From Asterella californica (lineage: Eukaryota; Streptophyta; Marchantiopsida; Marchantiales; Aytoniaceae): a stretch of DNA of 64,000 bases. Shown here piece by piece: positions 1 through 9,189 of the stretch (position 1 is its first letter; each line of letters starts with the position of its first letter). The position numbers were made by a program, and so were the translations under genes. The DNA is taken from assembly GCA_036924285.1 (NCBI GenBank), contig JAYKYS010000008.1, positions 24,103,001 to 24,167,000 of the forward strand, written 5' to 3'. The notes beneath the pieces were generated by a model, which ran no database searches, was not told the DNA's origin, and saw only the letters and a program-made list of their open reading frames with translations.

Positions 1-460
1 TTCAGTGCGATCAACGCTAAGTCGCACTGATGTTACACTAGTGCAGTGTATCACTCAGTGCGATCCGCCCATGGTCGCACTGAGTACAAAAGTGCGACCG
101 ATACGCGAGTCGCACTGAGTGTAACTTCAGTACGATCAACGCTAAGTCGCACTGATATTACACTAGTGCAGTGTATTACTCAGTGCGATCCGCCCATGGT
201 CGCACTGAGTACAAAAGTGAGACCGGTACGCGGGTTGCACTGAGTGTAACATTAGTGCGATCAATTCAATGCTAAGTCGCACTGACTACATCCGTGCGAC
301 TTGTGCGAAAGTTACGCTGAGTTTAACTCGAACTGGTGTTATACACCAGTGCGATCTACGCTTCGTCTCGCTGAGTACATCAGTGCGACTGTTGCGCATG
401 TCGCACTGAGTGTATAGAACTAGTGCGATTCGTGCACGGTCGCACTGACAACACTGGCTG
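1..460. repeat. Palindromic tandem array with 125-bp higher-order unit
   Basis: Two nearly identical 125-bp units lie at 1-125 and 126-250, followed by a diverged third from 251. Each unit is made of smaller inverted modules in which AGTGCGAY is followed after about 10 bases by RTCGCACTGAG, so single strands can fold into hairpins. The same motif returns at 1850-2165 and 3305-4340. No protein-coding sense is seen; the reading frame across it is a by-product of the repeat. I do not recognise the family. Confidence 0.9.
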
Positions 461-681
461 TTATGATATATTTAGCTTTTCAGATTTGCACAACTACTTT
501 TATTTGGTCACACAACTATTTTTATTTGTTCGCACAGAAGTTTACAAGAACACATAAGGTTATTTGTGCTCTTCGAACACAAGGTTACTGTTGCTAGAAC
601 TGTTAGTTGTTTTTTGCGGATGTTAGTGAATAGAGAGGTTTTGGTAAGGAAAAAACTTTATTGTATAAACAAAATAGTCCT

Positions 682-1029
682 TCAAGATGATTTGTATTTT
701 AACATAAAATTTGCTTTCTGTGCACTCGTGCAAGAACGCCACAACATCTCCTCGTCCTCCTCAGACAAAGTTCCCCAGTAAGCTTTCAAAGCTATCATGG
801 GGTCTGTACCAAACATGGCTTTATATCTTGCTCCTACAAAACTAGGAGTTTCTATCAAATTGCTTCTCCATACTTTCAACCATGTTAACAGAATCTTCAG
901 AAGATAATCATCCCGGTCCATGTCTGCAGACTCAGGACGGAAGGAAGGAGGATGGATTGCACTGAACGGATGGTTCGTGCTATTCTTCTCCGGTGAGTCA
1001 TCAACCAAGAGACAATCTCTTGTACACAA
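682..1029 (-). pseudogene. Unrecognised exon-like ORF, possible 3' end of gene at 1605-2976
   Basis: This minus-strand frame of 115 codons looks like real protein (mixed composition, motifs such as WLKVWRSNLIETPSF and AYWGTLSEEDEEMLW). It matches no family I can name. It lies downstream of the exons at 1605-1801 and 2263-2830 in the same direction and could be their last exon. The region between carries at least one frame break, so the whole is probably decayed. The ATG at 1029 is only the first in frame; a splice acceptor could replace it. A function cannot be given. Confidence 0.35.
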
Positions 1030-1216
1030 ATTGTAGGAATGCAGTCGAGAGAAGTCTTTCAGATATAGAAAGTTATCCGTTGCAGCTTCCCTTATGGTCT
1101 TGAAACGACTACACTATGGTTGCACAAAAACCTTACATATCTACAGAAGTGAATATTGACTTAAAATCAGTACAAGAGAAGTTCAAAGTTGAAGTATGCA
1201 TAAGACTGTATACACA

Positions 1217-1511
1217 TCAATGCAATGAAACTTCAAGGAATAGAGACAATGATTGAAAAGTTATCTGGCCCGAAGCGATTTTCATTGAAATATACTTCTG
1301 TTTCTCCATGGATCGAAGAATAGCATTACAGTTACTCAAGGTTCGAGATGTCCGTATCAAGACTTGAAACTCTTCACAGCAAATGTCCATGAACACTTTC
1401 ACTCCGGCTTCTCACAACGTAACATAGATCTTTACGGTAATGTTCAATCCGATAGCCTCTTTCTTTAGCGCCTTGAAGCTCCATCTCATTCCGACCCAGT
1501 CTTATCAAGAG
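1217..1511 (-). pseudogene. Frame-broken exon of the unrecognised minus-strand gene
   Basis: Coding-like sequence runs from 1511 to 1374 in one frame (contains GYRIEHYRKDLCYVVRSRSE) and continues from about 1402 to 1217 in another (contains CCEEFQVLIRTSRTLSNC). The sense is continuous across the change, so a small indel near 1385 has broken the frame. It follows the coiled-coil exon at 1605-1801, and no clean acceptor that keeps the phase was found. Composition suggests a helical, charged protein. No family is recognised. Confidence 0.35.
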
Positions 1512-1604
1512 CCCATTTAAATCCAAAATGAGTGTTTTCCTTCATGGCATAGAAGGATCAATCAGTCTCGAGTAGAAAAGCTTCGAAGAACGAAAATGAT
1601 TTAC

Positions 1605-1801
1605 CTCTGCCTTTAGACCTTCCAACTCCTCGGAATATCGAGCGGTAGTACATTCAAGCATTTGCACACGCTCTGTCAATTCTTCCTCCTTCTGTTGAGT
1701 CTCTGCAATTCTCGCGTTTAAAGCCTCCTCCTCCTTCCTCTTGTTGAGAATCCTAGCGCAAATTTCTTCTTCTTCTCTTCTCGCAAGACGATGGATAGGT
1801 C
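1605..1801 (-). CDS. Coiled-coil exon of unrecognised gene
   Basis: An exon of 197 nt bounded by an acceptor (TTTATTTAG at 1802) and a donor (GAG/GTAAAT, exon ends 1605). Its first two bases complete a codon begun by the single last base of the exon ending at 2263, and it then holds 65 full codons. The product is very rich in Glu, Arg, Lys and Gln with heptad-like spacing (RREEEEICARILNKRKEEE), so a coiled coil is likely. The intron before it contains the palindromic array 1850-2165. Function unknown. The gene as a whole seems decayed. Confidence 0.5.
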
Positions 1802-1849
1802 CTAAATAAATATCACATGAGTTAGAAGAGTTCCTAGTCAAAACGCATA

Positions 1850-2165
1850 CACTGAGCGACTCTGAGTAGTGCGATCAATGCGACGGTCGCACTGGGTGTT
1901 AACTTTAGTGCGACCATTCCTTGGATCGCACTGAGCACACTCGCTCTAGTGCGACCAGACCGAAAGTCGCACTGGGTGTTTTAACTCCAGTGCGACCATT
2001 GCTCGGATCGCACTGAGCACACTGGCTCTAGTGCGACCATAGAGATGGACGCACTAGGTGTTAAACTCCAGTGCTATCATTTCCTCTGATCGCACTGAGC
2101 GCACTCGCTCTAGTGCGACCAGTGCGACCATCTAAACAGAGCTTTGATCGCATAGAGTGTTCCCA
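1850..2165. repeat. Palindromic AGTGCGA/TCGCACT array inside an intron
   Basis: Repeated modules such as AGTGCGACCA...GGATCGCACTGAGC alternate with spacers of about 30 bases. The array belongs to the same family as 1-460 but lacks the exact 125-bp period. It sits wholly inside the predicted intron between 2262 and 1802. Confidence 0.85.
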
Positions 2166-2262
2166 CTATACTGCGATAGTGCACACTACAGTGTTATAGT
2201 GCAAACATGATAATGCAAACAAACACAAACTGTAAAACAAACAGTAGAGTAGAGTTCCTTAC

Positions 2263-2830
2263 TTGTTTCATCTTGACTCGTCCCTTCTCGATCTCTTGCT
2301 CCGTCTTCGTTGCTAAAGATTGCTTCCTCCTCTCTCAATATCTCCAAATGTACCAGAAGATGAGTAAGAGCTATCCCTAAAAAAGTTTCTACACTTCCAC
2401 TCTTTTTTGGGGCTCGCATATGCTTCTGTATATGCAATATCTCTCCTTCAAGATGATCTAGCATCAGCTGAGTCCAGTCATAGTCTATCTCTATTCCCTC
2501 AACTTTAGCCTTTACATACAACGCAAGTTGGCCAGTCACAGTTTTAGGCCTTCTCCTTGCCAAAAGGACTGCATTCAAACATTGAAAAGCAGATCTCCAA
2601 CCTTGAATTGCACATTCACGTGCAAAATATCTCTTCTCCACCTTATCATATTCAGGAAACCAATCTGCTATGCGAACATGTCTCACAAAACGAGGCATTT
2701 GCACAAAACCTTGAGGGATTAAAAATGCTTCTCGAATTAAATTGAGACCCAATGAAACTTTCACCTCGCCAACTTTTGTGATCCTTGACTCAGCATTGTA
2801 AGATCGAACAAACGCGGAGCAAAGACCAAT
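2263..2830 (-). CDS. Main exon of unrecognised minus-strand gene
   Basis: The exon starts after GTTTGTTTCAG (first base 2830) and ends at donor GTAAGG (last base 2263). Its 568 nt are 189 codons plus one base, which fits the next exon at 1801. The protein has a compact, conserved look: FVQMPRFVRHVRIADWFPEY, then FARECAIQGWRSAFQCLNAV, then ARRRPKTVTGQLALYVKAK, then KSGSVETFLGIALTHLLVHL. I do not recognise the family; a protein carried by a mobile element is one option. The upstream exon ends at 2976 with donor GTGAGC and joins in phase 0. No stop lies inside this exon. Confidence 0.55.
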
Positions 2831-2971
2831 CTGAAACAAACACAACACTAACCTCGTCATTCTACTTTCTTAGTAAACAAACATTAAAAAACAGGGAGGG
2901 AGTAAACAAACATTAAGAAACAGGGAGGGAGTTCGAAGAATAAGCGTTCAAAACAAAGAAGTTTAGAGTGC

Positions 2972-3295
2972 TCACATCAAGGCGAGCAAACTCGAATGAT
3001 AAAGCCACAGTAATCCTAATTTCTCCAACTCCTCTTCGTCTATATCCATCACAGCAAGGTTCACATCTTCTTTACTCATCCATCTCCATTTTATTCGTTC
3101 ATGTAAATCTTCTTGGGACGTGAACGAGATAAGAAAAGGCCCTTCTTCAGTTTTTGGTGCTAGAGTCTCCTCTTCTTCGGATTCAGATTCTTCTTCGAAT
3201 TCCTCTTCTGACAGAACCCTGCTTAAGGATTCTTCTTCGGATTCCTCCATGCTTAAGTTCACTGCACAACCGAAGAAAAGTGACTGCAGTAACAA
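2972..3295 (-). pseudogene. Acidic N-terminal exon of the unrecognised gene
   Basis: A Glu/Ser-rich frame (MEESEEESLSRVLSEEEFEE and similar) leads to a segment encoding KWRWMSKEDVNLAVMDIDEE. The last part that splices correctly to 2830 reads SFEFARLD, ending at 2976, in a different frame from the acidic part. So a one-base break or an unseen small intron lies near 3011. The acidic tract is low complexity and predicts disorder. The start is uncertain: ATG at 3250 (MEES) is as good as the first one. The upstream flank is the palindromic array 3305-4340. Confidence 0.4.
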
Positions 3296-3304
3296 CCACT
3301 AAGA

Positions 3305-4340
3305 ACGATCGGCTATAGCACGCACTCAGCAACATAAAATCTAGTGCGTAGAATGCAAATTAGCACTCAGTGCGCCCCATGCATAGTCGCTTACCCTAAA
3401 CCCTTCTGAGTGCATCTAGCCTCTAAATCGTACCTCAGTGTGTCCGATCCCAAGTCGCACTACACGGACCTGATGAGAACTCTTGAAAAGACATTGTCAG
3501 TGCGCCCCGTACCTAAAATCGCACTCGGTGCGTCTCGTTCTAGGTCGCATTAAGTAAAAACTCAATTTGCAAACGCTCTCAGTGCGTCCTGAAAGTAAAT
3601 CGCACTGAGTGTGTCCCGTACCAAAAATCACACTCGGTGCGTCCCGTTCTATGTCGCATTAATTAAAAATTCAGTTTGCAAACGCTCTCAGTGCGTCTTG
3701 AAAATAAATCGTACTAAGCAAAGTATGAAAACTAACTTCAATGCGCCAAGATGATAAGCCGCACTTAGTGCATCTAGTTTCAAGTCGTACTCAGTGCGCC
3801 TCGTGATAAGTCGCACTCAGTACGCCCCGTCTTTTTACAAATCGTACATAGTGCGCTCTTAAACCTTGTCGCACTAAATATTGCAATCAGTGCGACCATT
3901 TAACTCCATCGCGCACCCGAATTTAACAACGACAACACTAATTGCTGTTCAATGCGACCATGAACAACGACAACACTAATTGCGACCCAAGTACTATAAT
4001 TCGAGCAGCGAAAGAGCAAGAAAAAAGCAAGACGGATAACTTACTAATCAAATCTCTTTCACTCAGGCCGCTCTTACGCTTCCGTCTGGTCGTCAGCACT
4101 TATTCGCTCTGCTCTTCTCTCCCATCGGCTCTTCTCTTCCGGTTCGTCCAGCAATGAGCACTTCTCTTTCTGCTTCTCGCACTGAGTAATTCTCTTTGTC
4201 TCACAGTTGAATCGCAGTTAGTGCGAACTCGCGCTCGCCCTTTACCTCACTGAACAATTCTCTGGCGCACTGACTGTGCGAACTCGCCCTCGCCCGAATC
4301 TTACTGCGACTCGCACTCGAACGAAGCTTTTTGCGATCAG
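3305..4340. repeat. Diverged palindromic array between two decayed genes
   Basis: The motif here is mostly CAGTGCGYCCCGT followed by AAGTCGCACT, repeated many times with spacing of about 40-60 bases and more substitutions than at 1-460. From about 4030 the motif thins out into TC-rich DNA with words such as TCTTCTCTCCC and scattered GTGCGAACTCGC. It separates the unrecognised gene from the SANT-like pseudogene. Confidence 0.8.
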
Positions 4341-4451
4341 GCCTTGAACTGACCTCGACTAAATCCTGAACTCTTCACCGACTCACTGAAAAGAAGAGAG
4401 TCTTAAGAGGCACGCAATGAACTTCAACTTTTACTCATATGAAAACATCCG

Positions 4452-5563
4452 TTACATATCGTCAAGTTTCTCAATAATTTCTCTTATTTCCTCGAATGTC
4501 TTGCCAGCTTTGTGTAATTCAACAAATAAAGAAGCGTGTCTTTTTCTACTCTCCTCTTTCTCGTGACTCTCTCTAGCTCTCTTCTTCTCTTCCAATGTGG
4601 CCATACGATATTCTACGTAAACTTTTCTGTACTGAACTTTCTCTTTGATACTTTCCTCGTACAAATTCAACACACCTACTTTCATGTTGCGAGCGTTTGG
4701 TGGTCTCTGATTTCTAGATGTGTCATGCAAAAGCTCAGAGACAGTAGAGGTTCCTCTGCTCGTCTCTCTGTGATCAACTTCTTCGTCTTCAAAACTCATT
4801 TCATCTTTTGCAAATGGACTCGTTTCGTTTCGTCTGCACCTTGATAGCCGACACCTTCGCACTGAGAAATATTTGTATCTCCATCACCTTCTTGAAATTG
4901 GGTATTCTCATGATCATAGCAAGGAGCTGGCCGAGGAATAGTATTCTCAGTTTGACATTGAGAGTCTAAACCTTCAAACTCCTCCTCTTGATATTCCTTG
5001 AGAATACAACGCAGGAGGATCAGTGTTCACACGACTTCCAAAAACAGCATTCATCCGAAAGAAATGAGGACATTTCTCATTCATTTTCTCTTCCAATGTC
5101 AACCCAGTCAACATCTCATCCTCGGTGAGCCCTCCACCCGTGCTGTCTTGGATTTCTTTCATCTTCTTGTACATATCCACGTATCTCTCGAATCGTTTTT
5201 AAATTCAACACCAGTCACTACATGGAAATCATTCTTCCCTGAAAGTTGAGCAGCCATAATACCAAAAGCTGTGGCTTTGCTGAGACACTTCCCCCCACCA
5301 ACTTTCGTCTTCCTTCCTGCACCATGTAGTGCAGCAAAGTTCTCCTCGTCTTCGATGTAGGCAACAATTTTCTCATAATCATCTGAATTCAAACGAATTC
5401 TACTTTTCCTCGAAGCTTCTTGATTTTTGGGAGGCATAGCTGGTGAAACTCTATCGATACTGACTACGCTACTCTCATTCTTCTCAGAACTACCTTCATC
5501 TGACTTAATCTCTTCACTGATCTCGAAACAACAAACAACATCCTCTTCACAAATAGACGACAT
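4452..5563 (-). pseudogene. Myb/SANT-like DNA-binding protein, three frame breaks
   Basis: From 5563 the frame gives an acidic N-terminus, then a domain I read as Myb/SANT-like: RKSRIRLNSDDYEKIVAYIE, GRKTKVGGGKCLSKATAFGI, and after a one-base deletion near 5199, YVDMYKKMKEIQDSTGGGLT and ECPHFFRMNAVFG-like residues (here KCPHFFRMNAVFGSR). A second break near 5005 leads to an acidic linker (EYQEEEFEGLDSQC). A third near 4830 leads to the C-terminal frame 4862-4452, a basic helical tail (LEEKKRARESHEKEESRKRH). Domain order fits SANT-like proteins with a charged C-terminal helix, some of which are carried by DNA transposons. No transposase is seen here. The frame breaks could be sequencing indels, but three in 1.1 kb suggest decay. 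Confidence 0.6.
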
Positions 5564-5890
5564 GTTTTCGTGCTCTCTTTTTCAAGTTCTTTCAGCCACT
5601 CCTCCACTACTTAGCACAAATTGAATGTTACTTTTCAAGAAGCGAGTGCTTTCTCGTACTCGTCTTCCCGTCATCATATCAAGTAATACGATATTTAAGA
5701 GTAAAAAGTACATAATATTCCGCGTCTATGTTTGAGACCCCCTTCAAATATCTGCGGATGTAGGATGTAGTTCCATCACAAAGTTAGACGTAGTAAACTG
5801 TACATAATAGTCGTAGATGAGTTACGGCAAAGATTCCTTCACCCGCTGAAAAAATATTCCCTTTAACTTTGACACCCCCTACTAGCTTTC
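5564..5890. other. No gene seen
   Basis: Plain non-coding sequence between the SANT-like pseudogene and the LINE tail. I see no repeat or motif that I can support. Confidence 0.5.
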
Positions 5891-5899
5891 ATAAGAAGC

Positions 5900-7203
5900 T
5901 TCAGTCTTTTCCTTGTAGCACTTTCACGTTGTCAAAGAATGCTCCGTTCAACTGCTTGGAGGAGGAGAAACAAATGAGTGTTCATGTATTTATCACTATG
6001 TGTCCATTCGTTCTTCTCCTTCACCCAATATCAAGCATTTCAAAGATGACATAATGTAAGACAATGTCTCGATATCTATTCTGTCATGCCCTCATCAGGA
6101 CAGTCAGAAAGGATGAACCATCAAACTGACAGGTTGTACATGTTCGTAACTGTTGAAGTATCTTCCAACGTGCATTGTTGTCAACACATTGAAAAAAAGA
6201 TGTGTGTGATCTTCAGCTTCTTCTCCACATATATGACAATGACCAAAGTGGACTCATCACATTGCTGCCATACAGTGTGAAAAGAAGTCATGTTGAATTA
6301 TCTTCAAATTCATAACTCGAGATCGAAGCGGTCTAAGGTTAAATCATAACTTCTTAAACATTATACTCTAGATGTCTACGTCTATTTGTAAGTGTCATCG
6401 ATGATTAAGTCGATCTAAATCGATGGGGGCTGTCCATAGCACTATGCTCCAAGTTTGGATGTCTAAGTTCCAACCAATAATCTATATCTTAGATAGTCTT
6501 GTAGACCTATATCTATTATTGACAAGTTGCGAGCTTAGTCATTATTTTTATCATCTGTCAAGAATTTTGTGACCGAGAACTTCTAACTAAACAAATCAGA
6601 TCAGCCATCTGTAGTTATCTTGTCCTTGTACTTCATAAGTCATTAATTTTTCTTTTGGCTCGATTTCTACAATATGTGATAATTTCACTTCTATCCATTG
6701 TGACTTCTGTGTCACTATAATGCAGTCACCTTAGCATTTGAGCTATGAGAAGATGAGTAGGGACTTGGGCATCTTCTTTGTGAACATGCAAGTTGATTCT
6801 GCACTCAAACCATCCTTTCATAAGAGTGTTGAAAGTCATAGCTCCCACCATCTTCAAGTTGTCAATCATTTGTAATCTCTCAATCACCGACTTGTTATTG
6901 ATTTCTCGTCTGTTGGATCTCTTGCTAAGAGCTTTACGGATCAGCGAATGAGCTAGAAATCCAACCCTCCTTGCACGTGAAATCCAACCCTCCTTGCATG
7001 TGTCACATTTTGAAGGCCTTAGCTTGTACATCAAAAGCTATAATACCTAATCCACCTAGAATTTTTTGGTTACATATCTCTTTCTAAGCAATTAGAGCTT
7101 TTTTAGACTTCTCTTCCTCATCATGCCCCCATAAAAATGATGAGCATATCCTCTCAAGATCCATGTATCTCTTGTTGATATAGTCCCAAACTCTAAAAGA
7201 TCG
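5900..7203 (-). pseudogene. LINE ORF2 C-terminal remnant (RT tail and zinc knuckle)
   Basis: The minus strand from 7203 reads VWDYINKRYMDLERIC, SSFLWGHDEEEKSKKALIA, a stop, then KEICNQKILGGLGIIAFDVQ. This is the region just after reverse transcriptase in plant LINEs (FLWG...GGLG). About 750 bases on, near 6245-6190, HCHICGEEAEDHTHLFF matches the zinc-binding zf-RVT end (C-x2-C...H). Stops and frame changes are frequent. A 21-bp direct duplication at about 6960-7001 (CCAACCCTCCTTGCA core) adds seven codons twice. Only the 3' part of the element is present, which is usual for LINE insertions. The left end near 5900 is approximate. Confidence 0.75.
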
Positions 7204-7377
7204 ACGGCTAATACAAGCCGGAGTGGTTAAGGTAGTTACAGTTAGTTAGAGGGCTAACCCACCATTAGTGTTTCTTTTGTATTCACCCCCACTATATATA
7301 CATGGAGAGACAAAACCTCTCTTATCTCATTCTTATTTTACTTCTTTGTCTACTTGCTCTTTCTTCTTGAAGTGTCA
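7204..7377 (+). repeat. Left LTR of copia element, part before gypsy insertion
   Basis: This sequence is continuous with 13795-13811 once the gypsy element 7383-13789 and one copy of its target duplication are removed. The joined LTR ends in CTACA, directly before a Met-tRNA-type primer site at 13812. A TATA box (ACTATATATACATGG, 7291-7305) lies in the expected position. The LTR's own left end is not certain and has been placed where the LINE sequence stops. Confidence 0.65.
7291..7305 (+). promoter_or_regulatory. TATA box of copia LTR
   Basis: ACTATATATACATGG precedes the rest of the LTR and points toward the copia gag. It would have driven the element before the gypsy insertion separated promoter from coding region by 6.4 kb. 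Confidence 0.5.
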
Positions 7378-7382
7378 TAGAA
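7378..7382. repeat. Target-site duplication TAGAA, left copy
   Basis: TAGAA stands directly outside both ends of the gypsy element (7378-7382 and 13790-13794). This marks the insertion site exactly. Confidence 0.9.
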
Positions 7383-7766
7383 TGTAACACTATAAATACT
7401 TCAATCGTTATCCTCTAGAACACTCACGAGTAGACGGAAGAACTCTCAACTCAACTCAACTCAAGGTGGAATGTCCTTCAAGGGCCATTCTCCTTCTTTA
7501 TATAGTTTGAGAAGTGCACACCCCAATCCATACTAACCACTCATCAATCCTCACACGGGTTGATGACATGACTTTCATGCAACCCACACAATCAACTACC
7601 AATCAAATATCAACACCACATCATTCTTATCCGGTCTCACATACCATGGTCCCGCTATAGTCAACTCTACACATAGTTCTAACTATGAGTATAGCTAAAT
7701 ATGCATGCTATAGTCAACTCTACACATAGTTCTAACTAGGAGTATAGTTAACTATGCATGGTTACA
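7383..7766 (-). repeat. 3' LTR of the gypsy chromovirus
   Basis: Starts TGTAACACTATAAATAC and ends CATGGTTACA. It contains a 53-bp tandem duplication (starts 7654 and 7707, CTATAGTCAACTCTACACAT core), which the right LTR shares. On the minus strand CTATATAAAG at about 7497-7506 is a TATA box. A five-base ACTCA repeat makes it slightly longer than its partner. Confidence 0.93.
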
Positions 7767-7781
7767 ATTCTCTCTCCATTT
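7767..7781 (-). promoter_or_regulatory. Polypurine tract of gypsy chromovirus
   Basis: The minus strand reads AAATGGAGAGAGAAT directly before the TGTAAC end of the 3' LTR. This is where plus-strand DNA synthesis would be primed. Confidence 0.75.
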
Positions 7782-9180
7782 AAGTCGCAACGTCCTCGTT
7801 GACGATAGAATGCTCATAAGCTTGAACTAACAAGTCGACATTAGTCAAATTTTCTAGTGACTCCCATTTCACCAAGTATTTTATCTTGAGATATCGAGTA
7901 CCACGAAGACGTTTGTTCAATATGCTTTCTACCTCATATTCCTCATGATCATCCACTATTTCTGGCAATGGTGGTGCTACATGAGGATTGGTGAAACGAG
8001 GAGAACATGGAACATATTTCCTCAATAAAGAAACATGAAACACCGGGTGCATGCACATATGAACTGGAAGTTGTAATTTGTACGTCACAGCTCCAACTCG
8101 TCGTAGGATGGTGAATGGACCGATGTATCTGGGGTTAAATTTTTGGACACCTATTAACGACAAGTTAGTGGTAGATAACCACACTTTCTCCTCAATGCCA
8201 AACTCCACATGACGACGATGAGCATATGTGTATTGCTTCTGATAATTTTGAGCAATTTGAATCTTCTCCTTGGCTTGGTGAACACCTGCATGAATCTTCT
8301 GCACAAATTCATTGACGGCAACAACTTTGGTTGTTGACTCCTGTCCTGATCCAAATCTAGTAAAACTAGAAAGAGTGAGCGGATGTGCACCGTACATCAA
8401 GTAGAACGGTGTAGCTTTTGTCGATGCATTCACAGAGTTATTGTAGGAAAACTCTACTAAAGATAGAAGTTCATCCCACCTCGCTTGCTCTTCAAACGTA
8501 AAAGCTCGTAACATATCTTCTATCGTCCGATTAGCCCGTTCTGTTTGTCCATCACTCTGAAGATGGTAAGTTGTGGACATGGCAAGCTTAGTTTTGAATA
8601 ACCCAAACAAGGTTTTCCAAAACATGTTTGTAAAATGTGATCCCTTATCAGTAATTAAGACTCTAGAAAGACCATGTTGAGCAAAAACAGCATCTAAGTA
8701 GATTTGAGCCAACTCTGGTGCAGTAACAGTCTTCTTGGTTGGACGAATATGAATCATTTTGCTCAACTTATCAACAAAAACTACAATAGAGTCAAATCCT
8801 GCACTAGTTGGAGGTAGTTCACACACTAAATCCATACTCACATGTTCCCAACGGTTAGTAGGAATAGGTAATGGTTGGAGTAATCCTGCCGGTGTTTGAT
8901 TGGTTGTCTTGTTCTGTTGACAAGCAAGACAACTTTTGATGTACCCCATCACATCATTGTGCATTTTTGACCAATAATAAATGTGATGCATCGCCTCCAA
9001 AGTCTTCTCTATTCCGACATGATCGACAATCGCTGAATCATGACATTCTGTCGTACGAAGCTCTGGATTGTTGAGAATCCAGACTTTGTGGTCCTTGAAT
9101 GCTAGCCCATGCATCTTGGTAAGCTTGGTGTGTTTAGTTGCTGCCACGATCTCCTCATCCGTTCTGGTAGCTTCCACCAA
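7780..9180 (-). CDS. Gypsy integrase with C-terminal chromodomain
   Basis: An open frame of 466 codons, the integrase part of the polyprotein. The H2C2 zinc domain is visible (His47, His54, Cys84, Cys87). The catalytic core has Asp117 (SMDLVCELP), Asp178 (ITDKGSHF) and Glu214 (DGQTERANR), with D-x60-D-x35-E spacing as expected. The C-terminal third leads to a chromodomain at about 410-460 (EEYEVESILNKRLRG, YLVKWESL), which in chromoviruses directs insertion to chromatin marks. The usual Trp of the TWE motif is replaced (TNVD), so one wall of the aromatic cage is probably lost. The first Met is not a true start, since the protein would be cut from a polyprotein; a stop just upstream near 9181 breaks it from RNase H. 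Confidence 0.9.
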   Translation of the reverse strand: MVEATRTDEEIVAATKHTKLTKMHGLAFKDHKVWILNNPELRTTECHDSAIVDHVGIEKTLEAMHHIYYWSKMHNDVMGYIKSCLACQQNKTTNQTPAGLLQPLPIPTNRWEHVSMDLVCELPPTSAGFDSIVVFVDKLSKMIHIRPTKKTVTAPELAQIYLDAVFAQHGLSRVLITDKGSHFTNMFWKTLFGLFKTKLAMSTTYHLQSDGQTERANRTIEDMLRAFTFEEQARWDELLSLVEFSYNNSVNASTKATPFYLMYGAHPLTLSSFTRFGSGQESTTKVVAVNEFVQKIHAGVHQAKEKIQIAQNYQKQYTYAHRRHVEFGIEEKVWLSTTNLSLIGVQKFNPRYIGPFTILRRVGAVTYKLQLPVHMCMHPVFHVSLLRKYVPCSPRFTNPHVAPPLPEIVDDHEEYEVESILNKRLRGTRYLKIKYLVKWESLENLTNVDLLVQAYEHSIVNEDVAT

Positions 9181-9189
9181 TTATTGCCA

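Noticed and set aside
46..243. Open reading frame through the palindromic array
   Set aside because: It arises because the 125-bp unit is repeated and happens to lack stops in one frame; the protein is low complexity and repeats itself.
1..460. CRISPR array
   Set aside because: Repeats and spacers are not separate: the whole 125-bp unit is repeated, spacers are the same in each unit, and there are no cas genes.
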